A stretch of 64,000 nucleotides of DNA, from assembly GCF_018127785.1 (NCBI RefSeq), contig NZ_CP072389.1, positions 1,178,001 through 1,242,000 on the forward strand, in the 5' to 3' direction. The first letter of the stretch is position 1, and each line of letters opens with the position of its first letter. Shown piece by piece: positions 9,171 through 18,009 of the stretch. Origin of the DNA: Prevotella scopos JCM 17725 (GTDB taxonomy: Bacteria > Bacteroidota > Bacteroidia > Bacteroidales > Bacteroidaceae). The notes under the pieces were generated by a model that made no database searches, was not told where the DNA came from, and saw only the letters and a list, made by a program, of their open reading frames with translations. The translations under genes were made by a program, and so were the position numbers.

Positions 9171-9250
9171 CGGACAAAGTGTCCGAAACTTCCGGACAAG
9201 TTATCCGAAGTCCCCGGGCAAGTTGTCCGGAAGTTCCGGACAGATGTTCG
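9171..9250. repeat. Four phased palindromes, period exactly 22 bp
   Basis: Imperfect palindromes of the type CGGACAAGTTGTCCG begin at 9171, 9193, 9215 and 9237. Spacers are variants of GAAACTTC or GAAGTTC. The regular phase of about two helical turns would put each palindrome on the same DNA face, as for a multimeric regulator. It could equally be an intergenic repeat relic. Confidence 0.85.
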
Positions 9251-9333
9251 TATGCAATGCTTGTAATATGTCAACTACTTCTCGGGATAAACGAGGCTGG
9301 ATTGCTATTTACAATACAAAGTTATATAAACAG

Positions 9334-9376
9334 AAAAAGGGAAGACGTAAAATCATCTTTTACATCTTCCCTTTTT
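9334..9376. terminator. Bidirectional terminator-like hairpin
   Basis: AAAAAGGGAAGACGTAAAA pairs with TTTTACATCTTCCCTTTTT with one mismatch and a 5-nt loop; A- and T-runs on both sides fit termination in either direction. Confidence 0.7.
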
Positions 9377-9507
9377 CCTTATAATCTTTTCTCAGTCTCC
9401 CTACTTTCAGCTCTCCACTACGTATATATCCATAGAGAGATTGTCGTGTCTGTCCCCCTCCCTGCCTGGGAGGAGGTTGGGAAGAGCCAATTGGGTGACC
9501 TTCTATA

Positions 9508-9842
9508 TTACTGTCCTACATAGATTGGACGGATGCTGTGCATATTATTCTTGTTAATCAAAGCTTTCTCAGTAGTACCAGAGAAGCCCTGATAAACACC
9601 CCACTGCCTGTAAAGGTGCGGTTATAAGCCATAAACCTATCACCAGCAACCCACTTATTATCAGCATCAATATTAACTTCTGAACGAGTTTTTGCATCCC
9701 CAGTAGCAATACTCAGCGCACGCTTCGCTGTCTCATTAGGACTAACAGGCGCTTTCTCCTCGTTATTCAAATCGCTTGAACATGATGTCAAGCCTGCGGC
9801 AACAACAGCAAGAATAAGGCCGCAAATCTTCTTGAAATTCAT
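9508..9842 (-). pseudogene. Frameshifted fimbrillin-like lipoprotein fragment
   Basis: The intact 5' part (9558-9842) starts MNFKKICGLILAVVAAGLTSC, a lipoprotein signal with lipobox LTSC, and continues with TRSEVNIDADNKWVAGDRF. The 'TRS...W..GD....Y' pattern is the usual opening of fimbrillin/Mfa-family lipoproteins. After FTGSG the frame ends in unrelated residues, but the next frame continues sensibly (WGVYQGFSGTTEKALIN... ending IRPIYVGQ, stop at 9508). So one base has been lost or gained near 9595-9605. Even when repaired the product is only about 111 residues, far below a full fimbrillin, so an internal deletion is also likely. A sequencing error cannot be excluded. Confidence 0.65.
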
Positions 9843-9871
9843 TAGTTTCTCTTTTTTTTTAATGGTTTTAC

Positions 9872-10008
9872 TTACTCTTCATCATACTCGAATGGGTTCT
9901 CCTTAGCACCTCCAGCCGTAGAAGAACCAAGTGTAGTATGATCCGCTCTTTCAAAGTTTTGTTTTTAAGACGAAGGCTTCCAGCTAACATAGCTTGCTCA
10001 ACAGCCAT
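9872..10008 (-). pseudogene. Decayed small gene upstream of the fimbrillin-like fragment
   Basis: On the minus strand, ATG at 10008 opens MAVEQAMLAGSLRL. A shift of frame near an A-rich run (about 9965) gives NFERADHTTLGSS...ENPFEYDEE and a stop at 9872. The two halves read like one short protein broken by a frameshift. Family unknown. The tail motif and position beside a lipoprotein gene suggest a former partner of the neighbouring fragment, but this is weak. Confidence 0.35.
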
Positions 10009-10228
10009 GATAACACATGTACTGCATGGCTTTACATAACTTTTTTTATTTAAATTGGGTAATTTAATTTATTGTTTTTTTATATGATTTCTTGAGTTCT
10101 AGTGTATTATAACACGACTGAGCACATAAATAAAGTAAAATATCTTAATATTATCCTCTAAATAGTAACTTCACTTATGTTAATACGTGGCAAATTTACA
10201 ATAATGTTATTAAACGGAGAAAATTATA

Positions 10229-10268
10229 GGCTCTATAACGAATCGTGTGGGTAATTCGTTATAGAGCC
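10229..10268. repeat. 40-bp palindrome GGCTCTATAACGAAT..., copy 1
   Basis: Arms 10229-10243 and 10254-10268 are perfect 15-bp inverted repeats around CGTGTGGGTA. A near-identical copy lies at 17479-17518. The same end sequence closes the 135-bp repeats at 17621, 32925 and 60634. The surrounding interval 10009-10406 is AT-rich and shows no gene. Confidence 0.9.
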
Positions 10269-10406
10269 GAAATAAAACACCTTCTCTTGTTTCTCATAGA
10301 CGAACAAACAAGGCTCTGTACACGACAAGATGGATAAGAAGTGAGAATGAAATATAAGGCGTTTTGAATGGCTCAAAATTCTTTTGTGTGGACAATGAAT
10401 AGAACT

Positions 10407-11492
10407 TTAGTTATTCTTCTTGTAACTCACTACCGCCCAAGTACCCATAAAGAGCCCTATTCCCGAGAGGGCAAGCAGCTGATGAGCAATACTGCTGAAG
10501 TCACCTCCACGAATAAATACGGTACGCATCGCCTCAATGAAGTAGCTCACAGGGTTGATGTAAGTGGAAAGATAAGCAAAAGGTGGCATCGAACGTGTCG
10601 GAGTATATAGTCCTGAGAGTAGCAGGAGAATGACTACGAAGAACCACATTACAAAGATGGCCTGCTGCATTGTATCGGAGTAATTGGAAATAATCAGTCC
10701 GAAAGATGAAAAGAACAGCGCAAGCAACATTGATAATAGGTAGATGAGGGCAATATTGCCCACAGGTGTGATGCCATACAGCAGCCATCCCAACAGCAGG
10801 CAGACCGTTACGATGAAAAAGGCAATCATCCAGTAAGGAATCAGCTTAGAAAGTATGAATGTCCATTTGCTTACGGGTGTCACGTTTATTTGTTCTATTG
10901 TTCCCTTTTCTTTTTCGCCAACGATGTTAAGTGTTGGTAGGAATCCTGTCATCAACATCATTATCATTGCAAACAACGCAGGAATCATAAAGAGTTTGAA
11001 GTTGAGATGCTCGTTATAGAGAAACAGCGTATCTACCTTTGACTTCACAGCAGCTGAAGAAGGAAAAGCATTAGCAGTAACAATCTGAGAAAGATATCCT
11101 GAACCCAACGTTCCCTTTGTTCCATTGACTGCATTAGCCGCAATCAGCACCTGCGGTAGATGTCCTGAACTTAAATCGCGGCTATAGTTCTGAGGTATGA
11201 CAACCACGATATCTGCTTCTGAATGTTCTATATTCCTGAGTGCCTGTGCGTAGGTTGGCTGCTGACCATGGAAGATAAAGTACTTATTCGCTTCTATCTC
11301 GTGCACCAACTGCTGTGACTGTGTAGAATGGTCGTTATCGACAACATCCACCACAATATTCTTCACCTCCATATTCATTACCCACGGCATGACACACATG
11401 ATCATTATGGGATAGACAATGATAAGTCTTGGCAGAAAGGAATTACGTCGGATCTGTGTAAATTCTTTCTTTAAAAGATATTTCAGTACCAT
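10407..11492 (-). CDS. ABC-2 type efflux permease (YbhR/YbhS-like), second
   Basis: 361 residues. One N-terminal membrane helix (about 20-40) is followed by a large extracytoplasmic loop (about 45-170) and five C-terminal helices, the layout of ABC-2 drug-export permeases of the YbhR/YbhS type. GEKEKGTIEQINVTP (near 195-210) is the conserved cytoplasmic coupling motif. It is the last gene of the minus-strand operon TolC-like, HlyD-like, double ATPase, permease, permease, separated from the first permease by 6 bp. The two permeases presumably form the heterodimeric channel. Substrates might be drugs, dyes or bile-like compounds; the sequence does not say. Confidence 0.9.
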   Translation of the reverse strand: MVLKYLLKKEFTQIRRNSFLPRLIIVYPIMIMCVMPWVMNMEVKNIVVDVVDNDHSTQSQQLVHEIEANKYFIFHGQQPTYAQALRNIEHSEADIVVVIPQNYSRDLSSGHLPQVLIAANAVNGTKGTLGSGYLSQIVTANAFPSSAAVKSKVDTLFLYNEHLNFKLFMIPALFAMIMMLMTGFLPTLNIVGEKEKGTIEQINVTPVSKWTFILSKLIPYWMIAFFIVTVCLLLGWLLYGITPVGNIALIYLLSMLLALFFSSFGLIISNYSDTMQQAIFVMWFFVVILLLLSGLYTPTRSMPPFAYLSTYINPVSYFIEAMRTVFIRGGDFSSIAHQLLALSGIGLFMGTWAVVSYKKNN

Positions 11493-11498
11493 AGTGTT

Positions 11499-12557
11499 CT
11501 ATTCTAATCGTTTGTTAAACTTAGCCAATGCGAGCGACATCAGGCCTATGAGCATACTTATAAGAACTGTTAGCTCAAAGTAAACTTCCTCAATTCCAAC
11601 ACCCATAATCATTAGTTTGCGCATAGCACTTGTGTAGTATCGTGTAGGAATGATGACTGAGACATCTTGTAATATCTGTGGCATTGACTCGATGGGAAAT
11701 ATCATTCCAGAGAGCATTATAATAGGCATTAACAATACCATCGCTGACAAAAGAAGGGCGACAAGCTGCGTCTTAGCTACTGTTGAGATAAGTAGTCCTA
11801 ATGAAAGGGCAAGGAGGATATAGATAGTAGAAATCACGAATATCCAAAACAATGAACCCTTTACTGGTACGCCTAAGACAAACGTAGCCATGAGGAGTAT
11901 CACGATCAGGATGACGAAGGCAAGCACAAGATAGGGTACTGCCTTGGCAATAATCATCATTAAAGGCTTTGTAGGCGATACAAGCAGCACCTCCATCGTT
12001 CCCTTTTCTTTTTCTCGAACAATGGATATTGATGTCATCATCGCACAAATCAGCATCAACAACGTACCCATAATAGCTGGAACAAAGTTGTAAGCCGACT
12101 TCATCTGAGGGTTATAAAGTAGTTTTGAGTTCACAACACTGCTTTCCGCATTGGCTATGACGGCTTTGGCATAGGCAGTCCACTGCTGTGCCATATTAGG
12201 GTCTGTGCCATCGACAATGAGCTGATAGTTAGACTTTCTGCTTGCGAAATCCTGTGCAAAGACCACAGCCATGTCGGCCTTTTGGTCACGGATAGCTTTC
12301 TCAGCTTCGGCAGGCGTTGCCACAACCTTTGTCAGTGTGAAGTATTCAGATGCTGCCAAGCGGTCTGCTACTTGCTGGGTGGCATTGTCGGCATTGCTCA
12401 TCACGATGACAACACGCACGTTTCGCACATCATTGGTGACGGCAAAACCAAAGAGAAGCATCATTACGATGGGCATACCGAAGAGCATCAACATCGTGCG
12501 TTTGTCGCGAAGAATATGCTTGGTTTCCTTGATAACAAATGAAAAAAATGGCTTCAT
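11499..12557 (-). CDS. ABC-2 type efflux permease (YbhR/YbhS-like), first
   Basis: 352 residues, paralogous to the next gene with the same topology: helix at about 23-43, periplasmic domain to about 165, then five membrane helices. REKEKGTMEVLLVSP (near 181-195) is the coupling-helix motif that faces the ATPase. The gene lies 33 bp downstream of the double-ATPase gene and 6 bp upstream of its partner, so all are co-transcribed. In E. coli the equivalent set is ybhGFSR, a drug and cation exporter; here the same components plus a TolC homologue are packed into one operon. Confidence 0.9.
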   Translation of the reverse strand: MKPFFSFVIKETKHILRDKRTMLMLFGMPIVMMLLFGFAVTNDVRNVRVVIVMSNADNATQQVADRLAASEYFTLTKVVATPAEAEKAIRDQKADMAVVFAQDFASRKSNYQLIVDGTDPNMAQQWTAYAKAVIANAESSVVNSKLLYNPQMKSAYNFVPAIMGTLLMLICAMMTSISIVREKEKGTMEVLLVSPTKPLMMIIAKAVPYLVLAFVILIVILLMATFVLGVPVKGSLFWIFVISTIYILLALSLGLLISTVAKTQLVALLLSAMVLLMPIIMLSGMIFPIESMPQILQDVSVIIPTRYYTSAMRKLMIMGVGIEEVYFELTVLISMLIGLMSLALAKFNKRLE

Positions 12558-12590
12558 CTATAATTGTTTATTTCTAATGAATTGGTCACC

Positions 12591-14069
12591 TTAATCCGAA
12601 CTGCGTGTTGCTTGGCGTGCCAGATAGGTAAAAACGTGGTCCATATCGGGTTGGTTGAACTCTCGTTTCAGTTCGTCGGGTGTTCCCAGAGCCTTTATCT
12701 TTCCGTCAACCATAATGGAAATACGGTCGCAATACTCAGCCTCATCCATATAGTGTGTGGTCACAAAGACCGTTATTCCCCGCTCTGCAGCATCATAGAT
12801 AAGTTTCCAGAACTGGCGACGTGTGGATGGATCGACACCTCCCGTAGGCTCGTCAAGGAACACAACGCCAGGCTCATGAAAGATACTTACAGAGAAAGCA
12901 AGCTTCTGTTTCCAGCCTAAAGGCAGACTTGCAACCAACGTGTTGCGATGCTCTGAGAAGTTCAGACGCTCTAACAACTCGTCTATCTTGCGGCGTATTT
13001 CGCCATCCTTCATACCATAGATACCTGCAAAAAGGGTGATATTCTCGGCAACGGTGAGGTCGTCATAGAGTGAGAACTTCTGACTCATATAGCCGATGTG
13101 CCGTTTGATCTGCTCATACTCCGTACGGATGTCAAATCCAACAACCCTTCCTGTGCCGCTTGTGGGCTGGTTTAAGCCTGTAAGCATGTGCATGGCTGTG
13201 GTCTTTCCGGCTCCGTTAGCACCGAGAAATCCGAAGATTTCACCCTTCTTCACCGAAAAGGAGATGTCATCTACAGCATGGAAAGCACCAAAGGCTTTGA
13301 CAAGGTGTTCTACTTCGATGACCTTTTCAGCTTCATTGTTAGTGAGGTTATTTGTCTTGCTGTCCGCAGTTCGTTCGATACTCGGTGGATTAAAGATGTC
13401 TTTAAACGCTGTAAGAATATCGTCAGCTGTGCCTATTCCTTGCACTACTCCTTCTGAAAGGAAAGCTACGCGTTCGCAACTCCTCACCTCATCAAGGTAA
13501 GGCGTGGAGGCAACTATGGTTATATCACGCTCCTTCAGCTGGCTGAGAATCTCCCAAAACTCCTTGCGGCTGACAGGGTCAACACCTGTTGTTGGCTCGT
13601 CAAGGAAGAGAACACTTGGCTGATGAACCAATGCACAGCAGAGAGCCAACTTCTGTTTCATACCGCCAGAGAGTGCCCCTGCCTTACGATCCTTAAATCG
13701 CTCAATCTGCGAATAGATAGGCTTGATGGCATCATAGTTCTCTTCTACCGTTGTGTTGAAGAGTGTAGCAAAGAAGTGAAGGTTCTCTTCTATCGTCAAA
13801 TCCTGATAGAGAGAGAATCGTCCAGGCATATAACCGACTCGTTTGCGCACCTCTTCCATTTGGCTCACCACGTCAAACCCATCTACCGTTGCCGTACCCT
13901 TCTCAGGTAAAAGCAGCGAACAGAGAATGCGAAACATTGACGTCTTGCCAGCTCCGTCAGGTCCGATGAGCCCGAAGACCTCACCTTTATTTACTGAGAA
14001 GCTAACCTCTTTCAGTGCCTGAACCTTTCCGTAGTGCTTTGATATGTTGTTTACTTCTATTGCTGTCAT
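12591..14069 (-). CDS. ABC transporter ATPase with two fused nucleotide-binding domains (YbhF-like)
   Basis: 492 residues made of two NBDs. NBD1 (1-225) has Walker A GPDGAGKT, signature LSGGMKQKLALC and Walker B VLFLDEPTTGVD. NBD2 (246-480) has Walker A GANGAGKT, the degenerate signature 'LPLGWKQKLAFS' and Walker B VVFLDEPTGGVD. In NBD2 the signature begins LPLG rather than LSGG, so the two sites are probably asymmetric. This fused layout is that of YbhF. It powers the two ABC-2 permeases encoded just downstream and follows the adaptor gene by 15 bp. Confidence 0.93.
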   Translation of the reverse strand: MTAIEVNNISKHYGKVQALKEVSFSVNKGEVFGLIGPDGAGKTSMFRILCSLLLPEKGTATVDGFDVVSQMEEVRKRVGYMPGRFSLYQDLTIEENLHFFATLFNTTVEENYDAIKPIYSQIERFKDRKAGALSGGMKQKLALCCALVHQPSVLFLDEPTTGVDPVSRKEFWEILSQLKERDITIVASTPYLDEVRSCERVAFLSEGVVQGIGTADDILTAFKDIFNPPSIERTADSKTNNLTNNEAEKVIEVEHLVKAFGAFHAVDDISFSVKKGEIFGFLGANGAGKTTAMHMLTGLNQPTSGTGRVVGFDIRTEYEQIKRHIGYMSQKFSLYDDLTVAENITLFAGIYGMKDGEIRRKIDELLERLNFSEHRNTLVASLPLGWKQKLAFSVSIFHEPGVVFLDEPTGGVDPSTRRQFWKLIYDAAERGITVFVTTHYMDEAEYCDRISIMVDGKIKALGTPDELKREFNQPDMDHVFTYLARQATRSSD

Positions 14070-14084
14070 CGTTTACTTACCACT

Positions 14085-15107
14085 TTAAAACTTCACTTCT
14101 CCATACATTCCAATCTTTGCATAGCCATCGTTTTGGAACTGTATCTTGATAGCATAGACCAAATCGGCACGCTCGTCTTCTGTGACAATACTCTTTGGAG
14201 TAAATTCTGAACGGCTTGATATCCATGTAACGACACCGTCATATTGCTTTTTCTCACCGCCACCATAGTCTGCTATCACCTTTACCTTTTGTCCTAACTT
14301 AACATTTTTAAGCTGTTCAGAGGTGATATATGCTCGTATATACATCCGCTTGGTGTCTGCAATCTTGAACAAAGGTTTGCCAGCGGAGACAAACTCTCCT
14401 TGCTCAACATACTTCTCTAAGACTGTTCCTGTGAGCGGACTTTTTATAAACGTGCGTGCAATCTGGTCGTCAATCTGTGCCTGTTGATTACGAACACCAG
14501 CTTGCTGTGCGTTTACTCCACTCTGCTGAGAACTGATACCATCCATCTGAGCAGCTATACCCTTGTTCTGTTCGGCTAAAGATGCGTTTTGACTGGCAAT
14601 CTGTTCCTGTGTCGCCACAAGTTGTTTCTGCAATACTTGTATCTGATAATCAATGTCATCAACTTGTTTACGTGGTACAGCACCGTCTTTCAAAAGTTCA
14701 GAAAAGCGCTCACGCTCACGCTGCTGATTAGCAATCTGTTGGCGGATAGACGCCACTTGCTTCTCAAGATCTAACTGTCTGCTTGCCGTAGCTTGTCGGT
14801 TGGCAGCCAATTGTCGCTTGTTTGCTTCGAGCTGACTATGTGTTGCCGTCAGTTGTTCGTTACTTGTAGCCAATTGTTCACGTTTCAATGTGAGTTGGCG
14901 TGAGTCAATCTGACCAACAGCCAGTCCGTTATTAAGCAACTGTCCTTCAGTAACATTGAAACTTATTAACTGACCTGTAGACTCAGCAGATACTGTGACT
15001 TCGGTAGCTTCAAATGTTCCTGTAGCATCATAATCCTTCTTGTCATTTCCGCAAGATGCCATCATAACGGCAAGACTGGCAAATATCAATATCTTCTTCA
15101 TATCCAT
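14085..15107 (-). CDS. HlyD-family periplasmic adaptor lipoprotein
   Basis: 340 residues. Begins with a lipoprotein signal (MKKILIFASLAVMMASC; lipobox MASC), so it is probably anchored to the inner membrane by lipid. Two half-lipoyl motifs (about 40-65 and 225-250, the second 'SPLTGTVLEKYVEQGEFVSAG') flank a very long Gln-rich coiled coil (about 70-220). A beta-barrel domain follows. It should link the ABC pump to the TolC-like channel encoded upstream. The hairpin is rich in QQ and AN repeats, which could vary by slippage. An ATG two codons downstream of the chosen start is equally possible. Confidence 0.92.
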   Translation of the reverse strand: MDMKKILIFASLAVMMASCGNDKKDYDATGTFEATEVTVSAESTGQLISFNVTEGQLLNNGLAVGQIDSRQLTLKREQLATSNEQLTATHSQLEANKRQLAANRQATASRQLDLEKQVASIRQQIANQQRERERFSELLKDGAVPRKQVDDIDYQIQVLQKQLVATQEQIASQNASLAEQNKGIAAQMDGISSQQSGVNAQQAGVRNQQAQIDDQIARTFIKSPLTGTVLEKYVEQGEFVSAGKPLFKIADTKRMYIRAYITSEQLKNVKLGQKVKVIADYGGGEKKQYDGVVTWISSRSEFTPKSIVTEDERADLVYAIKIQFQNDGYAKIGMYGEVKF

Positions 15108-15122
15108 TGGTGGGTTGTTTTT

Positions 15123-16394
15123 TTATTCGTTGTTTGTATATTTCAAATGATACATCTCCTTGAGCATATCAATCTCGTGAATGGTTTGTTGAGTCTTGGC
15201 TGCATTCTCATTGCTTATCTCTCGCAGCAGACTATTGATATCTATGATTCCATGCGCAAGCTTTGACTCTGCAGCCTTACGTACATTCGTACGCAATACG
15301 ATGATTTCATCGTCGCTTTTTATCATCGTTTGATAGCGACTGATGTTTTCAGACTGCTGTATCTCTTCCATCTTATTATTGAAAAGGAATACTTCACGCG
15401 CATTCTCTATCATTTCTCGTTGTGCGCTTAGCCTTGCTTTGTCGTTCTTGTGCGTATAGAGTGCACTCACGTTCCATGACAGTTTGATGCCGACAATACC
15501 ATTCAGACTCCACTTTCGGTTCATCATATCCTCAAACATATTCAGTCCCGGATAGCCATAATAGCCTTGTGCAAAAAGTCCTAACTTGGGGCGTAGCTGC
15601 GTGTCTAATGCCTTCTCTTTAGCCTCGGTAAGCTTTAGCTGACTATCATATAGGCGCATCTCTGGGCGATTGCTTGCTGAAGAAGTCACTTGGATAGGCT
15701 CTGGCTTATGTATGTTGTTAACCTCAATGCCGCAGAAGACACTTAACATACGCTGTAGCATCTGCTTTTGCTGTTTCAGACTTTCGTTCTGCTGCTCTAC
15801 GCTTAGTCGCTCAGCTCGAACATTGTCGAGGTCGCTTGTAGCTGCAGTACCGCCTTTTACCATAGCTGAGAGTTTGTTCTCACTTGATAGCAGTAGCGTT
15901 TTAACATCCTCGTTTAGCTGGATTTGCTCGTTCAACAACAAAAGTGAGAAATACATTTCATTGACACGCTGACGCACCTGATACAAGTTTGCCTCCGTTT
16001 GTGCCTCTTGTACTTTCCCCTCCTGTTGTGCGATGTTACGCTGATTACTAATGCTACCACCGTCATAGACGGTCTGCTGAAGGTCGACACCTATCTTATA
16101 CTGATCCTTACTTAGCCCTTTCATGTTGAGTCCCATCTGTTGATACATCGTTTGCATACGCTCTGGCCAAGCCGTAACAGCACTCTGATAGGTTGCTTGC
16201 GCTGATGCTGTGAGCTGTGGCAACCATGCCTTTTGGATGTTCTTTACCGTCAGCTGAGTGGTCTTGGCAATCAACCCATACTGCTTGATAAGGGGATAAT
16301 TCTTTTCAGCAGCCTGCTGACATTCTCCCAATGTCTGTGCCTGACTAATGGTAGTCATCATTATCAGAGCAAGGGTTATCATTATCTTCTTCAT
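15123..16394 (-). CDS. TolC-family outer-membrane efflux channel
   Basis: 423 residues from the ATG at 16394, chosen because it starts a normal signal peptide (MKKIMITLALIMMTTISQA); an upstream in-frame ATG would add 29 polar residues. Two long repeats with alternating helical and beta character are typical of outer-membrane efflux proteins; TASAQATYQSAVTAWP and KLGLFAQGYYGYPG mark the two beta-strand entries. It is the first gene of the efflux operon and is divergent from an AraC regulator, with a -7 box (TAATTTTG) at 16457-16464. The operon therefore encodes a complete tripartite exporter. Confidence 0.92.
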   Translation of the reverse strand: MKKIMITLALIMMTTISQAQTLGECQQAAEKNYPLIKQYGLIAKTTQLTVKNIQKAWLPQLTASAQATYQSAVTAWPERMQTMYQQMGLNMKGLSKDQYKIGVDLQQTVYDGGSISNQRNIAQQEGKVQEAQTEANLYQVRQRVNEMYFSLLLLNEQIQLNEDVKTLLLSSENKLSAMVKGGTAATSDLDNVRAERLSVEQQNESLKQQKQMLQRMLSVFCGIEVNNIHKPEPIQVTSSASNRPEMRLYDSQLKLTEAKEKALDTQLRPKLGLFAQGYYGYPGLNMFEDMMNRKWSLNGIVGIKLSWNVSALYTHKNDKARLSAQREMIENAREVFLFNNKMEEIQQSENISRYQTMIKSDDEIIVLRTNVRKAAESKLAHGIIDINSLLREISNENAAKTQQTIHEIDMLKEMYHLKYTNNE

Positions 16395-16456
16395 ATTCAC
16401 ACCTTTATATATATGCTTGTTTACTGTATTTCTGTCCTCTTTTTGTTTGGATAATG

Positions 16457-16464
16457 CAAAATTA
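16457..16464 (-). promoter_or_regulatory. -7 box for the efflux operon
   Basis: Minus-strand TAATTTTG fits TAnnTTTG, 62 bp upstream of the TolC-like ATG; no -33 box at ideal distance. The shared 204-bp intergenic space with the AraC gene is where the regulator would bind. Confidence 0.45.
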
Positions 16465-16562
16465 TTATATCTTTCTTGCACTCTGATTATCCAAAAATTA
16501 GATTAAATTGCCATTTTGTACGATTAATATTAAAATCATTCTTTATCTCAATAGAATAATGT

Positions 16563-16570
16563 TATATTTG
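16563..16570 (+). promoter_or_regulatory. -7 box for the AraC regulator
   Basis: TATATTTG matches TAnnTTTG and lies 28 bp before the ATG at 16599. Confidence 0.55.
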
Positions 16571-16598
16571 CAATAAAATCATACAAAAAGGAAACTTT

Positions 16599-17465
16599 AT
16601 GAATACAACGAAGGTAGTAAACCATCTTTCAATCGAGAATTTGAATATGGATGAGGTTCTTAGTCAGCAAGACAAGTTTTTTGCCAATGACGATGCAGTT
16701 CTTATTCTCAATGGAAGTGTACAGAGGATTCCTGTTTTCAATTTGAAGGAAATATATCAAATGGTAGAACCTCGTTTTGTTCTTGTGTTGGAAGGTAGTG
16801 CAGAGATTTGCATCAATCTGCAGGATTATCACGTAGAGAAAGGAAATGTTATATTGATTCCTGCTGACACCATTGTTGAAGTCAATGAGATTTCTGATGA
16901 TGCTCGTGTAATGGCTATTGTGTTCAGAGATAGTTTAGAATTGTCCGATGAGGTGATTTATAAAGCTTCTCCAACAGAATTTGATAGATTGTTGAGAATG
17001 TATTATCTTTTATGGGATATCATACAACTTACTCCCTATCGCAGGAAGACTGTACACAACCTTTTCAATACGATTGTTTCTGATGTTCAGGAAATGATGG
17101 ATAGGGAGTCAGAAAATATTCAGAATGAAAGCTCTACGCGTGCGCAGGAGCTTTTCCTCCAATTCAAACGGCTGATAAAACAACATTGTATGCAGGAACG
17201 CTCAATCCCTTTTTATGCCTCCCAACTTCGTATAACGCCGCATCATCTCTCTGCTCTTATAAAGAAAGCAAGCGGGCAGAGTGTGATGTATTGGATTAAC
17301 CGAGCTACCATACAGGAAGCAAAGCTGTTGTTGAAAACCAACGGGATGATGGCTTACGAAATAGCAAACCGAATGAACTTTCCCAGTGCTTCTGCTTTTT
17401 CCAAATTCTTTAAACGCGAAACGGGCTTGACTCCTCGTGCTTATCAGGAGACGACATATAAATAG
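16599..17465 (+). CDS. AraC-family transcriptional regulator of the efflux operon
   Basis: 288 residues. The N-terminal half (about 30-125) looks like a cupin-type sensor domain with YHVEKGNVILIPADTIVEV. The C-terminal ~95 residues are an AraC/XylS double helix-turn-helix: IPFYASQLRITPHHLSALIK for the first HTH, AYEIANRMNFPSASAFSKFF for the second, and the closing TGLTPRAYQE. It is divergent from the TolC-first efflux operon, the usual arrangement for a dedicated regulator, so it probably activates that operon in response to a substrate bound by the cupin. The ligand is unknown. Confidence 0.9.
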   Translation: MNTTKVVNHLSIENLNMDEVLSQQDKFFANDDAVLILNGSVQRIPVFNLKEIYQMVEPRFVLVLEGSAEICINLQDYHVEKGNVILIPADTIVEVNEISDDARVMAIVFRDSLELSDEVIYKASPTEFDRLLRMYYLLWDIIQLTPYRRKTVHNLFNTIVSDVQEMMDRESENIQNESSTRAQELFLQFKRLIKQHCMQERSIPFYASQLRITPHHLSALIKKASGQSVMYWINRATIQEAKLLLKTNGMMAYEIANRMNFPSASAFSKFFKRETGLTPRAYQETTYK

Positions 17466-17478
17466 TGAAGACTTTTTT

Positions 17479-17518
17479 GGCTCTATAACGAATCGTGTGG
17501 GTAATTCGTCATAGAGCC
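17479..17518. repeat. 40-bp palindrome GGCTCTATAACGAAT..., copy 2
   Basis: Same sequence as 10229-10268 apart from one arm mismatch (ATTCGTCATAGAGCC). It begins 13 bp after the AraC stop and is preceded by a T-run, so it may double as a terminator. Confidence 0.9.
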
Positions 17519-17620
17519 TAAATATTGTCAAAAAGTATAGCCTCCAACAAAACACAACTCCAAATTAACCTTAGTCTTAATATGCTTAACGCACATTTAA
17601 TCCCTACTCTTCAATATACA

Positions 17621-17758
17621 GCAATGGTGTTAACCCTTCGCACATGTGGTGCATACCATCCGCACCAAACGTGCTAAGCACCCGCACCACATGTGCTAAG
17701 CACCCGCACCAAACCGGTGGAATATCAACACACAACCCACACGATTCGTTATAGAGTC
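17621..17758. repeat. 135-bp interspersed repeat, copy 1
   Basis: Contains repeated CGCACCA...GTGCTAAGCACC words and ends ACACGATTCGTTATAGAGTC, the half-palindrome shared with 10229 and 17479. Near-identical copies occur at 32925-33062 and 60634-60768, all in the same orientation. Internal words such as CACATGTG and GTGCTAAGCAC are themselves palindromic. Confidence 0.9.
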
Positions 17759-17760
17759 AA

Positions 17761-18005
17761 TAAAAAACAAAGTAACAGAAGAACAAGTTGACGAGTGAAC
17801 AAGTGGACAAGTGGACAAGGTGCTTGTAGTAAAAAACAAAGTAACAGATGAACAAGTTGACGAGTGAACAAGTGGACAAGGTGCTTGTAGTAAAAAACAA
17901 AGTAACAGATGAACAAAGTTCTGTTGTTACTATGCCTTTCTACTATTCTATCTACAAGCAACTCGTTTACTCGTCAACTTGTTCACTCGTCAACTCGTCA
18001 ACTCG
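17761..18005. repeat. Tandem and inverted 'ACAAGTTGACGAGTGA' repeats
   Basis: Three direct units starting TAAAAAACAAAGTAACAGA at 17761, 17830 and 17891 (periods 69 and 61 bp; the first unit has an extra GTGGACAA). Inverted copies of the same words (CAACTTGTTCACTCGTCAACTCG) occupy about 17958-18005. The arms can fold into a long stem between the convergent araC and luxS genes. A related block is at 28621-28735. The rest of the 17466-18009 gap holds repeats only. Confidence 0.8.
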
Positions 18006-18009
18006 CAGA

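Noticed and set aside
9107-9523. 138-residue plus-strand ORF after the C10 protease
   Set aside because: It runs through the terminator, the 22-bp palindromes and antisense of the lipoprotein fragment; no coherent protein features.
17621-17758. CRISPR array
   Set aside because: Internal words repeat, but spacers and repeat length are irregular and the whole block is copied elsewhere as a unit.
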